Positions 18,530 through 27,740 of a stretch of DNA of 64,000 nucleotides are shown here, in pieces. The notes under the pieces were generated by a model that searched no databases, was not told where the DNA came from, and saw only the letters and a program-made list of their open reading frames with translations. A program made the position numbers and the translations under genes. The stretch is from NCBI GenBank assembly GCA_030028905.1, contig JALDYZ010000002.1, positions 310,001-374,000 of the forward strand, read 5' to 3'. The DNA is from Ferirhizobium litorale. GTDB taxonomy: Bacteria > Pseudomonadota > Alphaproteobacteria > Rhizobiales > Rhizobiaceae. How positions within the stretch are numbered: position 1 is the stretch's first letter; every line of letters starts with the position of its first letter.

Positions 18530-18566
18530 CTCAAGGAAAAGGGTGCCGTGCATCGGCACGGCACCC
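18530..18566 (-). terminator. Intrinsic terminator of degP
   Basis: A perfect 11-bp stem GGGTGCCGTGC/GCACGGCACCC (18541-18551 with 18556-18566) has a 4-base loop. On the minus strand it is followed by TTTTCC. It lies about 20 bases beyond the degP stop. Confidence 0.9.
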
Positions 18567-18586
18567 CCGCTGCTACCCTCAGGTTA

Positions 18587-20128
18587 TTAGCCCTGGTTTA
18601 TCGGTAGCGCTACAAAACGGCTGCCGCCTTCAGATTCGATCTGGAACAGCGCCTTCTTGCGGCCATCCTTGCCGGCCTGCTCGATGACCTTCTGGATGTC
18701 GCTGGCCGAGGCAACCGCCTGGTTGTTGACCGAGGTGATCTTCTCGCCCTCCTTCAGCCCCTTGTCGGCAGCGTCGGAGTCCGGGTCGACCGACATGATC
18801 GCGACGCCCTTTCCGTCTTCCGCCGGAGCGACGGTGACGCCGAGCCCAGCCAACGCCTTCTCGGTGGAAGGAGCGGTTTCCTGCTGGCTGTCCTCGTCGG
18901 CGGAAGCCTGCTTCTGGTCCGTCGGCAGTTCGCCGAGGGTGACCGCTAGCGACTCGGCCTTGCCGTCGCGCCAGATCGAGACATCGACCTTGGTGCCCGG
19001 TGCGAAGGTAGCGATCCGCTTGGCAAGGTCGCGGGCGTCCTTGATCGTTTCGCCGTTGACGGCGGTGATGACGTCACCTTCCTTGATGCCGGCCTTCAGG
19101 CCAGGCGAGTTTTCCTGCGGCTCGACGACAAGCGCACCGCTGGCGTCCGACAGGCCGATGGATTCGGCGATGTCCTTGGTCACCGGCTGGATCTGTACGC
19201 CGAGCCAACCGCGATCCACCTTGCCGTCCTTCATCAGGTCGGCGACCACATCCTTGGCGGTCGAAGCCGGGATTGCAAAGGCAATGCCGACGTTGCCGCC
19301 CGAGGGCGAGAAGATGGCGGTGTTGATACCGACGACCTCACCGTTGAGGTTGAAGGTCGGGCCACCCGAGTTGCCGCGGTTGACCGCCGCGTCGACCTGG
19401 ATGTAGTCGTCATAGGGGCCGGAGCCGATGTCGCGGCCACGCGCCGACACGATACCCGCGGTCACCGTACCGCCGAGGCCGAAGGGGTTGCCGACGGCGA
19501 CGACCCAGTCGCCAACGCGGACCTTGTCGTCATCGGCGAACTGTACGTAGGTGAACTTGCGCTTGTCATCGACCTTCAGAACCGCCAGGTCGGTGCGCGG
19601 ATCCTTGCCAATGAGCTTCGCGTCCAGTTCGGTGCCGTCGTTCATGACCACGGTGAAGGCCTGGCCATCGGCCACGACGTGGTTGTTGGTGACGATGTAG
19701 CCATCCTCGGAAATGAAGAAGCCGGAGCCCTGGGATGTCGGGCGGAGATGCGGCTTGCCTTCGCCACGATGGCCAGGACCGCGCTCGGCACGGTCGCCGC
19801 CGCCGGGACCGCCGAATTCACGGAAGAAACGCTTCAGCGGATGGTCGTCCGGGAGGTCGTCAAAGCCGCGACCGCCGAAGTTGAAGGATTGGTTGCCATC
19901 GTCAGCCACCGGCTGCACGTTCGACTGCACGCGCACGGAAACAACGGCCGGCGAAACGGCAGCGACGACGTTGGCGAAGCCCGGCACCTGCGGCGCGTCG
20001 ACGCGAACGGCATCTGCATAGGACTGGGCGATCTGCGCCGGAACACCCGTCGACAGCATTACAACGGCCAGGCCGGCGACTGCAGACGATTGCAGGATAG
20101 TCTTGAGGGACGGACGTTTAATAGACAT
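18587..20128 (-). CDS. degP: Periplasmic serine protease DegP/HtrA (Do family)
   Basis: The 513-residue precursor starts with a basic N-region and a hydrophobic signal segment (about 10-40). The trypsin-like domain has the triad His150 (TNNHVVADG), Asp180 (DPRTDLAVL) and Ser254 (NRGNSGGPTF). Two PDZ domains follow (about 290-380 and 410-505). A Gly/Asp/His-rich loop (about 78-130) lies before the catalytic His, where the E. coli LA loop sits. The protease and chaperone degrade or refold misfolded envelope proteins. It has its own terminator, and a palindromic region lies upstream. The neighbouring two-component genes suggest stress control. Rhizobia usually carry several paralogues; this position matches degP1. 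Confidence 0.95.
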   Translation of the reverse strand: MSIKRPSLKTILQSSAVAGLAVVMLSTGVPAQIAQSYADAVRVDAPQVPGFANVVAAVSPAVVSVRVQSNVQPVADDGNQSFNFGGRGFDDLPDDHPLKRFFREFGGPGGGDRAERGPGHRGEGKPHLRPTSQGSGFFISEDGYIVTNNHVVADGQAFTVVMNDGTELDAKLIGKDPRTDLAVLKVDDKRKFTYVQFADDDKVRVGDWVVAVGNPFGLGGTVTAGIVSARGRDIGSGPYDDYIQVDAAVNRGNSGGPTFNLNGEVVGINTAIFSPSGGNVGIAFAIPASTAKDVVADLMKDGKVDRGWLGVQIQPVTKDIAESIGLSDASGALVVEPQENSPGLKAGIKEGDVITAVNGETIKDARDLAKRIATFAPGTKVDVSIWRDGKAESLAVTLGELPTDQKQASADEDSQQETAPSTEKALAGLGVTVAPAEDGKGVAIMSVDPDSDAADKGLKEGEKITSVNNQAVASASDIQKVIEQAGKDGRKKALFQIESEGGSRFVALPINQG

Positions 20129-20206
20129 TCTGGGTTACCTTCTCTTGATCTGGCTGGTTCAGCAAACCGGCTGGCGCAGCTGATGAGCAAGATATAGGTA
20201 CGTTCA

Positions 20207-20246
20207 CATTACTGACATCTGTCTGGCAGATGAAAAGTTCGTAATG
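20207..20246 (-). promoter_or_regulatory. Nested inverted repeats upstream of degP
   Basis: CATCTG (20216-20221) pairs with CAGATG (20227-20232), and the outer CATTAC (20207-20212) pairs with GTAATG (20241-20246). The site is 80-120 bases before the degP start and could bind a dimeric regulator such as the neighbouring OmpR-type protein. Binding is inferred from position only. Confidence 0.4.
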
Positions 20247-20279
20247 TTGCGAATGTCGTGCATATGCACTGAGGCGGGC

Positions 20280-20735
20280 CTATTCGCCGAGAATCCTCTC
20301 CAGTCTTTCCTGTTCTTCAGCGGTCAGCTTGGCTGTCTCGGGACGTGCCCTGCGTCTGCGCGTATTCAGGAAGATCGCCAGTGCTCCTGTCGCCAGCAAC
20401 GCCGCCGGCGCGCCCCAGAGCAGATAGGTCCGGGCGCTCCAGCGCGGCTTCAGCAGCACGAATTCGCCGTAGCGGGAAACGACATAGGCAATCACGTCCT
20501 CGTCGCTGTCGCCGCGGGTGATGCGCTCGCGCACGAGAATGCGAAGGTCGCGGGCCAGTTCGGCGTTGGAATCGTCGATCGACTGGTTCTGGCACACCAT
20601 GCAGCGCAGTTGCGTCGACAACGCGCGCGCCCGCGCCTCCAGCGCCGGGTCGGCCAGCACCTCGTCCGGATTGACGGCGAGCGCCGGCAGCGCCGAGAAA
20701 AGCAGCATGCAGGCGAGCATGAGGGAGCGCATCAT
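20280..20735 (-). CDS. cycL: Cytochrome c maturation protein CcmH/CycL (apocytochrome thiol-disulfide)
   Basis: The 151-residue product has a signal peptide ([17 protein letters not shown]) and a periplasmic domain with the redox motif CMVC in [15 protein letters not shown] single C-terminal membrane segment ([19 protein letters not shown]) and a charged tail follow. CcmH keeps the CxxCH cysteines of apocytochrome c reduced for heme ligation. The start is the first of two ATGs at 20735, overlapping the cycK stop (ATGA), so translation is coupled. It is the last gene of cycHJKL. Confidence 0.95.
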   Translation of the reverse strand: MMRSLMLACMLLFSALPALAVNPDEVLADPALEARARALSTQLRCMVCQNQSIDDSNAELARDLRILVRERITRGDSDEDVIAYVVSRYGEFVLLKPRWSARTYLLWGAPAALLATGALAIFLNTRRRRARPETAKLTAEEQERLERILGE

Positions 20736-22720
20736 TCGGCCGGCTCCATCGCCGGCGTTGCCGGTCTGCTCCTGCGACTCGGCGCGCCGACGCGCAACCG
20801 CCTGTCGCTGAGCGAGACGATCCCGCCCGCCATCATGAACAGCGCGCCGCCCCAGATGCACAGGATGTAGGGCTTCCACCACACCCGCACCACGATGCCG
20901 CCGTCGTCCATGTGGTCGCCGAGCGAGACATAGAGCTGGCTGAGGCCGAAGGTCAGGATGCCGGCTTCGGTCGTCGGCATGCGCTGCGCCACGTAGACGC
21001 GCTTCGACGACCAGACGTCGGCGACCGCGGCTCCGCCGCGGCTGACGGTGAAATGCCCGCGCTCCTCGGTAAAATTCGGCCCCTTCGCCTCACGCATGCC
21101 GTCGAAGGTGAGAACGTAGCCGCCGGCTTCGGTGGTCATTCCGGGCTTCATTTCCACCACGTGTTCGCTCTGGAAGGTGGTAACGGCGACGACCCCGAGC
21201 ACGGTGATGCCAAGCCCCATATGGGCGAGCGCCGTGCCGAACGCCGATCGCGGCAGGCCCTTGAGGCGGCGCCATGCGACCGACGCTGAAACCTTGCCCG
21301 CACCGGCGCGGCCCCCAAGATCGACGAAAGCACCGAAGACGAGGAAGAGGCCCATCGCCATGCCGAGGATCGCCAGCACCGGCCCGCCATTTTCACGGTA
21401 GTAGAGCGCCAGCGCCACGACCAGCGACAGGCCGGCTGCCACGTAGAGCCGCTGCAGCGCGCCGAGCAGGTCGCCGCGCTTCCAGGCAAGCAGCGGCCCG
21501 AACGGCACGGCCACCAGCAGCGGGATCATCAGCAGCCCGAAGGTGAGGTTGAAGAACGGAGCGCCGACCGAGATCTTTTCGCCCGTCAGCGTTTCCAGCA
21601 GCAGTGGATAGAGCGTGCCGATCAGCACCGTCGCGGTGCAGACCGTCAGGATCAGGTTGTTGAGGACGAGCGCGCCCTCGCGCGAGATCGGCGCGAACAG
21701 CCCGCCGGCGTTCAGCGACGGGGCGCGGAAGGCAAAGAGCGAAAGCGACCCGCCGATGAAGATCATCAGGATGGCAAGGATGAAGACGCCGCGGCTCGGA
21801 TCGGTTGCAAAGGCATGCACCGAGGTCAGCACGCCGGAGCGCACCAGGAAGGTGCCGAGCAGCGACAGCGAGAATGTGAGGATGGCGAGCAGCAGCGTCC
21901 AGATCTTCAGCGCCTCGCGCTTTTCCATCACCAGCGCCGAATGCAGGAGCGCCGTTCCGGCCAGCCAGGGCATGAAGGAGGCGTTCTCCACCGGATCCCA
22001 GAACCACCAGCCGCCCCAGCCGAGTTCGTAGTAGGCCCAGTAGGATCCCATCGCGATGCCCGCCGTGAGGCAGGTCCAGGCCGCGAGCGTCCACGGCCGC
22101 ACCCAACGGGCCCAGGCGGCGTCGATGCGGCCTTCCAGCAGGGCTGCCACCGCGAAGGAGAAGCAGACCGAGAAACCGACATAGCCGAGATAGAGGAGCG
22201 GCGGATGAATCGCCAGGCCGAGATCCTGCAGCACCGGGTTGAGGTCCTTGCCCTCGCCGGGTGCCGGCGACAGCCGGGCGAAGGGATTGGAGGTCAGCAG
22301 GATGAAGAGCGCAAACGCGGTGGTGATCCATGCCTGCACGACCAGCACGTTGACCTTCAGCGTGTCAGGAAGGTTGCGCCCGAAGATCGCCACGAGGGCG
22401 CTGAAGAATACCAGGATCAGCAGCCACAGCAGCATCGACCCCTCGTGATTGCCCCAGACGCCGGACAGCCTGTAGATCAGCGGTACCAGCGAGTGCGAGT
22501 TCTGCCAGACGTTGAGAACGGAAAAGTCGGACACGACATGCGCATAGGTCAGCACGGCAAAGGACGCCGCGACCAGCAGGAACAGCAGAACCGAGCCGGC
22601 CGGCGCAAGGTCCATCAGCGCGGTGTCGCGCCGCCGGCTGCCGTAGAGCGGGATCACCGAGAGCACCACCGCGACCGCCAGCGCCAGCACCAGAGAGAAA
22701 TGCCCGAGCTCGATGATCAT
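20732..22720 (-). CDS. cycK: Heme lyase subunit CcmF/CycK
   Basis: A 662-residue polytopic inner-membrane protein of the heme-handling family. The WWD domain [18 protein letters not shown] is intact, with flanking His residues and about 14-15 membrane segments. CcmF takes heme from holo-CcmE and, with CcmH and CcmI, attaches it to apocytochrome c in the periplasm. The length matches the family (about 650). The start overlaps the cycJ stop by four bases. Confidence 0.97.
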   Translation of the reverse strand: MIIELGHFSLVLALAVAVVLSVIPLYGSRRRDTALMDLAPAGSVLLFLLVAASFAVLTYAHVVSDFSVLNVWQNSHSLVPLIYRLSGVWGNHEGSMLLWLLILVFFSALVAIFGRNLPDTLKVNVLVVQAWITTAFALFILLTSNPFARLSPAPGEGKDLNPVLQDLGLAIHPPLLYLGYVGFSVCFSFAVAALLEGRIDAAWARWVRPWTLAAWTCLTAGIAMGSYWAYYELGWGGWWFWDPVENASFMPWLAGTALLHSALVMEKREALKIWTLLLAILTFSLSLLGTFLVRSGVLTSVHAFATDPSRGVFILAILMIFIGGSLSLFAFRAPSLNAGGLFAPISREGALVLNNLILTVCTATVLIGTLYPLLLETLTGEKISVGAPFFNLTFGLLMIPLLVAVPFGPLLAWKRGDLLGALQRLYVAAGLSLVVALALYYRENGGPVLAILGMAMGLFLVFGAFVDLGGRAGAGKVSASVAWRRLKGLPRSAFGTALAHMGLGITVLGVVAVTTFQSEHVVEMKPGMTTEAGGYVLTFDGMREAKGPNFTEERGHFTVSRGGAAVADVWSSKRVYVAQRMPTTEAGILTFGLSQLYVSLGDHMDDGGIVVRVWWKPYILCIWGGALFMMAGGIVSLSDRRLRVGAPSRRSRPATPAMEPAE

Positions 22721-23169
22721 TTGATCGTTTCCTTGCCGCTGAGCTCGACGCCCTGCGCCTTCAGCCGGTCCGCGACGTCCTTGGGCATGTAGGTCTCGTC
22801 ATGCTTGGCGAGCACCGTGTCGGCGACGAAGACGGTATTGCCGGCCGCAAACGTCCCCTCGGCGACGACACCCTGCCCCTCGCGGAACAGGTCGGGCAGG
22901 ATGCCGGTGTAGCGCACCGGAACCGTTGCGATCGTGTCGGTCACGGTGAAGGTCACCGTCGAACCTTCGCCGCGCTTCAGCGATCCAGTCTCCACAAGGC
23001 CGCCGAGGCGGATGCGCGTTCCCGGCTGCACGTTGGCCTTGCCAAGGTCGCCCGGCACATAAAAATAGGCCACCGCCTGGCCGAATGCAAACATGACGAG
23101 CAACACCGCCGCGACGATGAACCCCATTCCGCCGCCAATGATGGCGAGGCGTTTCTGCTTGCGCGTCAT
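22717..23169 (-). CDS. cycJ: Periplasmic heme chaperone CcmE/CycJ
   Basis: A 150-residue protein started at [14 protein letters not shown] (23169), which overlaps cycH (ATGA). One N-terminal anchor (about 9-30) is followed by an OB-fold periplasmic domain. The covalent heme-binding His lies in AKHDETYMP, the family signature H-x-x-x-Y. CcmE carries heme from CcmC to CcmF. The longer frame upstream to 23331 belongs to the cycH coding region and is not used. Confidence 0.96.
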   Translation of the reverse strand: MTRKQKRLAIIGGGMGFIVAAVLLVMFAFGQAVAYFYVPGDLGKANVQPGTRIRLGGLVETGSLKRGEGSTVTFTVTDTIATVPVRYTGILPDLFREGQGVVAEGTFAAGNTVFVADTVLAKHDETYMPKDVADRLKAQGVELSGKETIK

Positions 23170-24314
23170 TCCTGCGCTCCTTCGCCGGAGAGCCCCAGTT
23201 CGCGACCAAGCGCCACCAGTTGCTGCCCCTCTTTTCCACTTGCCGGAAACGCCGCCAGTCCGCGACGCAGCGCCTCTTCGGCCTGCTCCCTGCGATCCAG
23301 CACGACATAGGAACGGATGAGACGCGTCCATCCTTCGAAATTGTTCGGATCGTCCTTCAGCCGGGCGTCCAGGCTTTCGACCATGCCCTCGATCATCTGC
23401 TGGCGGTCCCCGCCCGACATCGCCTCGGCGGCGGCGACATCCTCAGCGCTCGGGTTTCCCGGCGCCTTTGGGGCCTCGGCCGCGGCAACCGGCGTGCCGC
23501 CATTCCTGGCGATATGCTCGTTGACGAGCGGCAGCCATGGTGCGCCGGCAGGCGACGCGGCCGCGAGTTCTTCGAACGCCACTTTCGCCCTGGCGCGGTC
23601 ACCGGCCTGCTCCATCGCCAGCGCCAGGTAAAACTTCGCGCGCGGATTGTTTCCGTCGAGCGCGACGGCCTTCTCGAAGGCGAGACGCGCATCTTCGGTG
23701 ACGATCCCGTCGGCGTCGGTCAGCAAGGTCTCGGCCAGGCCGGAGAGCCGTTCCGGGCTTGGCCCCAACAGGCGGATGGCGTTGCGGTAGGCCGCCTCGG
23801 CATCGTCGAGGCGCATGGTGCGGAAATAGATCGGCGCCAGCAGGTCCCAGCCCTTACCGTCATTTGGATTGCCGGCCAGATGCGCCTCGACCTTGGCGAT
23901 CAGGATCGCCATGTCGTTGCCGGGCTCGGCAAGGCGCGCCGCAAGCGGCTGGTCGGGCATGTCCGGACTGCCGATTTTCAGGTAGAGCGACAGGCCGATC
24001 GCCGGCACCAGCGCCACCACCAGAACTTCCGCTATGCGCCGACGCCATGGCCGGCCCTCTGGTTTTGCCGCGTCCTCGCCCCTGGCCGAGACAGCCAGCA
24101 GGCGGCGGCCGATTTCGGCACGCGCATATTCGGCCTCGTCCGCGGAAATCAGGCCCGAGGCCCGGTCGCGCTCCACCTCCTGCAACTGGTCGCGATAGAC
24201 CGCCGCTTCCCCGGCCCGCTGGGCCGACAGGACAGTACCGCCGCGCAGCAGCGGATGAAGCAGGACCACGGCCGAAACCGCGGTCAGGACAGCGACGAGA
24301 ATCCAGAACAACAT
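23166..24314 (-). CDS. cycH: Cytochrome c maturation protein CcmI/CycH
   Basis: A 382-residue protein with an N-terminal membrane segment ([19 protein letters not shown]), a cytoplasmic loop, and a second segment near 95-115 ([17 protein letters not shown]). A periplasmic C-terminal domain of TPR-like repeats follows (about 140-370). CcmI holds apocytochrome c for the heme lyase. It is the first gene of cycHJKL; its promoter should lie in 24315-24437. The ccmABC genes are not in this window. Confidence 0.94.
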   Translation of the reverse strand: MLFWILVAVLTAVSAVVLLHPLLRGGTVLSAQRAGEAAVYRDQLQEVERDRASGLISADEAEYARAEIGRRLLAVSARGEDAAKPEGRPWRRRIAEVLVVALVPAIGLSLYLKIGSPDMPDQPLAARLAEPGNDMAILIAKVEAHLAGNPNDGKGWDLLAPIYFRTMRLDDAEAAYRNAIRLLGPSPERLSGLAETLLTDADGIVTEDARLAFEKAVALDGNNPRAKFYLALAMEQAGDRARAKVAFEELAAASPAGAPWLPLVNEHIARNGGTPVAAAEAPKAPGNPSAEDVAAAEAMSGGDRQQMIEGMVESLDARLKDDPNNFEGWTRLIRSYVVLDRREQAEEALRRGLAAFPASGKEGQQLVALGRELGLSGEGAQE

Positions 24315-24437
24315 GGTGGCTCAAATACTTCAACCGGCTTGGCTTTCCAACAAACAAACCGGCATTCACGCTCATTTGAGGCGTTTCGCCGCAATTCGAG
24401 CCGTTTTCTATAGTCGCTGGCGATTCAGGGCCTTGAT

Positions 24438-24866
24438 TTACGTCAATGGCGTCCAGGTGCCGTTGGCATTGCGACAAGCGGCGCCGCGGGCGCGCGCTTC
24501 GCGGCCGTTCGCCGTCACCGTGTGCGTATACTGCCGGCAGTTCTGCGAGCCGACCTGATAGGGTGCCGCGGCCACGACTTCGCCGCTGACCCCCCGCCCG
24601 CTCCAGCTGACCGGCTGCCCGCCCGGCGCTGCTTCGAGGGCGCGGTACTCCGCCTCGAGGGCGCGCTGCTTGTCGCCCGCGCCGATCGCAATGCCGGTTC
24701 GCCCGACGATTCCGCCCTGCAACGCGTCGAGATAGGGGGTCGATACCTCCTTGGGCTCGGAGGAGAGCAGGCTCATGGTGCGTGACCCGCCGGCGGTCGA
24801 ACATCCGGTGAGAGCAATGGCGGAGACGCAGGCAGGAATTATAAGACGCCGAGAAGGAAAATTCAT
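24438..24866 (-). CDS. Surface-antigen-type lipoprotein (17 kDa/RT0821-like)
   Basis: Started at MNFPSRRLIIPAC (24866), the product has 142 residues. A lipoprotein signal ends in the lipobox LTGC (about residues 18-21), so it is probably outer-membrane-anchored. The C-terminal third (QNCRQYTHTV, GREARARGAACRNANGTW) matches the ending of rickettsial 17-kDa-antigen-like and RT0821-type proteins, with a Cys pair. The frame continues upstream to 24983, but that part lacks a signal peptide. It stands alone between cycH and feuQ. Its role is unknown. Confidence 0.8.
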   Translation of the reverse strand: MNFPSRRLIIPACVSAIALTGCSTAGGSRTMSLLSSEPKEVSTPYLDALQGGIVGRTGIAIGAGDKQRALEAEYRALEAAPGGQPVSWSGRGVSGEVVAAAPYQVGSQNCRQYTHTVTANGREARARGAACRNANGTWTPLT

Positions 24867-25006
24867 GAAACCAAACCAGATATTGCCGGAGACGTCATTC
24901 AACACAAAGTCCTCGTTCCACTGCGGCCTCGTCGTGGCAGAATTAGGGCCAATTTTCAATGAGTTTCGGCAATAAGGCCGCAATCAATCTTGCATTGTCC
25001 GCGCCC

Positions 25007-26404
25007 TCACGCAACCTCCTTTGTCACCGCCGGAAGCACCAGCCTTGCCCTCAATCCGCCGGATCGGCCGCGCGACAGATTGAACACGCCCTGGTATTCG
25101 GAGGTGATCTCGCGAACGATCGACAGGCCGAGCCCCGTCCCCGGCTTGCTTTCGTCGAGCCGGCGACCGCGCTTCATCGCCTCGCGGATCTGGTCGGGCT
25201 CGAGCCCCGGCCCGTCGTCCTCGACGACGAGTTCCACCCAGGCACGCCGGTTCTCGTCGTGCCCCCTGGTATCGGCCGCAGCGGCGGTGGCGGAGACCCA
25301 GATCCGGCGTTCCGCATGGCGCGCCGCATTCTCCAGCAGGTTGCCCACGGTTTCCTCGAGGTCCTGCTGCTCCATGGCGAGCGCGAGGTTCGGAGAAACT
25401 TCCAGTTCGAATTCCTTGTCGGAATTCAGCCGCCGCATCACCCTGACCAGCCGCTCGAGCACCGGCTCGGCATCGGTGCGGGCGAGGATCGATTCGCGCT
25501 GGGCGGCGATGCGGGCACGGTTGAGATAGGATTGCACCTGCGCCTGCATGGTCTCGGCCTGGTTGCGCACCAGGCCGCCATGCTGCTCGTCGAGCACGCG
25601 GGATTCGTTCAAGAGCACGGCAATCGGCGTCTTCAGCGAGTGAGCGAGGTTGCCGACCTGCATGCGCGCGCGCTCGACGATGCGCCGGTTGCTGTCGATC
25701 AGCGCGTTGACCTCGCTGGCGAGCGGCTGGATCTCGCGCGGGAAGTCGCCCTGCAGCCGCTCGCTTTCGCCGGCGCGCACGTGGCCGAGCGCCACGCGGG
25801 CCTGATCGAGCGGGCGCAGGCCGTAGAGAATGGCGAGCGCGTTGATGATCAGGCTGCCGACGCCGAAAACCGCAAGCGCGATGTAGAGGCTGCGCGAAAA
25901 CGCCTGGACGTCGCTCTGGACGACATTGAGGTTGCCGGTCACCCGGAAACGGGCCGCCCGGCCCTCCTGGTCGAGCACAACCTCGGTCTCGGCGACCTGT
26001 ACGTCGTTGCCGGCCTCGTCCTTGGACACGTAGAACCGCTCGTAGTTGCGGTCGAACGGCACCTCGATCACCGAGGGAACCTTCAGGTTGGAATTGCCGA
26101 GCGAAGAGGAAACCAGCGGCGTGGTCGCAAAAGTGCCCAGCGGCTCGACGATCCAGTACCAGCCGGTGCGTGGCTGCGAGAACCGGAGATCGCCAAGTTC
26201 CGGCGACCCTGCGAGTGCGCCCTGCTCGCCGACCGAAACCGAGTTGACGACGTTGTAGAGCTGGGCGCGCAACAGGTCCTGGAAGCTGCGCTCGGCGCCT
26301 TCCCGGTAGAGCGTCGATATGACCAGGGCGATGGCAACGAGCGCCGCCACCGACCACAGCGTGGTCAGCAGAAGCACACGGGCCGTGAGTGATCTAGCGC
26401 GCAT
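25007..26404 (-). CDS. feuQ: FeuQ-like osmosensory histidine kinase (PhoQ type)
   Basis: The 465-residue kinase has TM1 at about 9-33 and TM2 at about 172-196 with a periplasmic sensor of about 135 residues. HAMP follows, then HisKA with His255 in GNLAHSLKTPIAVLLNE and an HATPase (NLLENAARHAE; EDDGPGLEPD; GTGLGLSIVREI). The PhoQ-type H-box and the neighbours identify it with FeuQ of Sinorhizobium meliloti, which with FeuP controls cyclic beta-glucan export and is needed for symbiosis there. The gene overlaps the end of feuP by 11 bases, so the two are translationally coupled. Confidence 0.85.
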   Translation of the reverse strand: MRARSLTARVLLLTTLWSVAALVAIALVISTLYREGAERSFQDLLRAQLYNVVNSVSVGEQGALAGSPELGDLRFSQPRTGWYWIVEPLGTFATTPLVSSSLGNSNLKVPSVIEVPFDRNYERFYVSKDEAGNDVQVAETEVVLDQEGRAARFRVTGNLNVVQSDVQAFSRSLYIALAVFGVGSLIINALAILYGLRPLDQARVALGHVRAGESERLQGDFPREIQPLASEVNALIDSNRRIVERARMQVGNLAHSLKTPIAVLLNESRVLDEQHGGLVRNQAETMQAQVQSYLNRARIAAQRESILARTDAEPVLERLVRVMRRLNSDKEFELEVSPNLALAMEQQDLEETVGNLLENAARHAERRIWVSATAAAADTRGHDENRRAWVELVVEDDGPGLEPDQIREAMKRGRRLDESKPGTGLGLSIVREITSEYQGVFNLSRGRSGGLRARLVLPAVTKEVA

Positions 26405-27065
26405 TGCCGGGGGCTTGCATGCGATAGCCGAGACCGCGCACGGTCTCGATCAGGTCGACGCCCATCTTCTTGCGCAGGCGGCCGACGAAGACCTCGATGG
26501 TGTTGGAATCGCGATCGAAATCCTGGTCGTAGAGATGCTCGACGAGTTCGGTGCGCGACACGACCTCGCCCATGTGATGCATCAGGTAGGACAGCAGCCG
26601 GTACTCGTGCGAGGTCAGCTTCATCTGGCTGCCGTTGACGGAGGCCTTGGAGCTCTTGGTATCGAGGCGCACCGGGCCGCAGACGATTTCCGACGACGCA
26701 TGGCCGGCGGCGCGGCGGATCAGCGCGCGGATGCGGGCGAGCACTTCCTCCACATGGAAGGGCTTGGTGACATAGTCGTCGGCGCCGGCGTCGATGCCCG
26801 CCACCTTGTCGCTCCAGCGGTCGCGGGCGGTCAGGATCAGCACCGGCATCGTCCGGCCGTTGCCGCGCCACTTCTCAAGGACGGTGATGCCATCCATCTC
26901 CGGCAGGCCGATGTCGAGGATGACTGCGTCATAGGGCTCGGTGTCACCGAGAAAGTGCCCCTCCTCGCCGTCGAAGGCCGTATCGACGACATAGCCGGCC
27001 TCCTTGAGCGCGTCGGCCAGCTGCCGGTTGAGGTTGACATCGTCTTCGACTACGAGAATGCGCAT
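26394..27065 (-). CDS. feuP: FeuP-like OmpR-family response regulator
   Basis: A 223-residue regulator starting at MRILVVEDDVNL (27065). The receiver has EDD, the phosphoacceptor Asp in AVILDIGLPEMDG, Thr in LILTARD and Lys in DDYVTKPFHVEEV. The effector is an OmpR/PhoP winged helix (LTSHEYRLLSYLMHH; NTIEVFVGRLRKKMG). In S. meliloti FeuP activates ndvA for cyclic glucan export at low osmolarity. It lies between feuN and feuQ in one operon. Confidence 0.87.
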   Translation of the reverse strand: MRILVVEDDVNLNRQLADALKEAGYVVDTAFDGEEGHFLGDTEPYDAVILDIGLPEMDGITVLEKWRGNGRTMPVLILTARDRWSDKVAGIDAGADDYVTKPFHVEEVLARIRALIRRAAGHASSEIVCGPVRLDTKSSKASVNGSQMKLTSHEYRLLSYLMHHMGEVVSRTELVEHLYDQDFDRDSNTIEVFVGRLRKKMGVDLIETVRGLGYRMQAPGNAR

Positions 27066-27131
27066 TGACCGTCCCAATCATTCTAAATTCGCCCCCGCCG
27101 GACGTTCCCGCAGAGGGCCGCTGGCCGAGGT

Positions 27132-27389
27132 TCAGATCGGTACCTTAACACGCACGCGGCGCGGCCGTTCGCTGCCCTGGCCCTGCACGAGGACGATGAT
27201 GACACAACCGTTTCCATCCGGCGCCGGCTTGGCGGACAGCAATTGGCCGCCCGTTTCGGCCACGACCCGCGCCGCCGCCTCGCCGCAATCGTCCGCAACC
27301 AGCTGAACATGCCGCTGCAGGTCGATCGGGTGCGGTCCCAGACCAGTCAGACCGACGGTCAGTGCCGCAAGGATCAGGGATGATGTCAT
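27132..27389 (-). CDS. feuN: FeuN-like small exported modulator of FeuQ
   Basis: An 85-residue protein with an N-terminal signal-like segment (SSLILAALTVGLTGLG) and a small domain with two Cys (DDCGEAAARVV; GNGCVIIVLVQG) that could form a disulfide. It precedes feuP by 66 bases on the same strand. In S. meliloti a small periplasmic protein of similar length encoded just upstream of feuP, FeuN, restrains FeuQ and is essential. Position, length and export signal all match, but I could not compare sequences. Confidence 0.65.
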   Translation of the reverse strand: MTSSLILAALTVGLTGLGPHPIDLQRHVQLVADDCGEAAARVVAETGGQLLSAKPAPDGNGCVIIVLVQGQGSERPRRVRVKVPI

Positions 27390-27467
27390 AATTCCACGTC
27401 CAGCAAGATAAACCCAACTTGGGCCGAATATGTACCGGAAGGCGCCTGAATGGCAAATGAATGGCTG

Positions 27468-27740
27468 TCAATTGCCTGTGCGCAACCTTTCGGGATCATT
27501 GCGGTTTGTGCCCGCGGGCGCAATTCTGGCGGTCGCCTCCAGCCGCCCGTAGAGGGCCAGAACGCCGCCGATCGCCCCGGCAATCGTCACCGCCGCGTCG
27601 ACCATTTCCTGGCGCTCGGCGGCGCCGAATTCGCCTCCCGCAAGCTGCAGGATCGCCGCCAGGATCGCCACAATGGCACCCCAGACCGAGCGCGAACGAT
27701 AACATGTCTTGCTGTCCTGCATGTCCTCTGCCTCCGTCAT
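27468..27740 (-). CDS. Holin-like small membrane protein downstream of GTA gp15
   Basis: A 90-residue protein starting directly next to the gp15 stop. Two hydrophobic segments (VWGAIVAILAAILQLAGG; DAAVTIAGAIGGVLALYG) are separated by a charged turn (EFGAAERQEM), and the tail is short and polar. This size and two-helix layout is that of a holin or similar phage pore protein. In R. capsulatus the lysis genes lie outside the GTA cluster, so a holin here would be a rhizobial variation. Function is inferred from layout. Confidence 0.6.
   Translation of the reverse strand: MTEAEDMQDSKTCYRSRSVWGAIVAILAAILQLAGGEFGAAERQEMVDAAVTIAGAIGGVLALYGRLEATARIAPAGTNRNDPERLRTGN

Noticed and set aside
18332-18559. 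N-terminal extension of the degP-linked response regulator
   Set aside because: It runs through the degP terminator and precedes the canonical receiver start MKILIIEDD.
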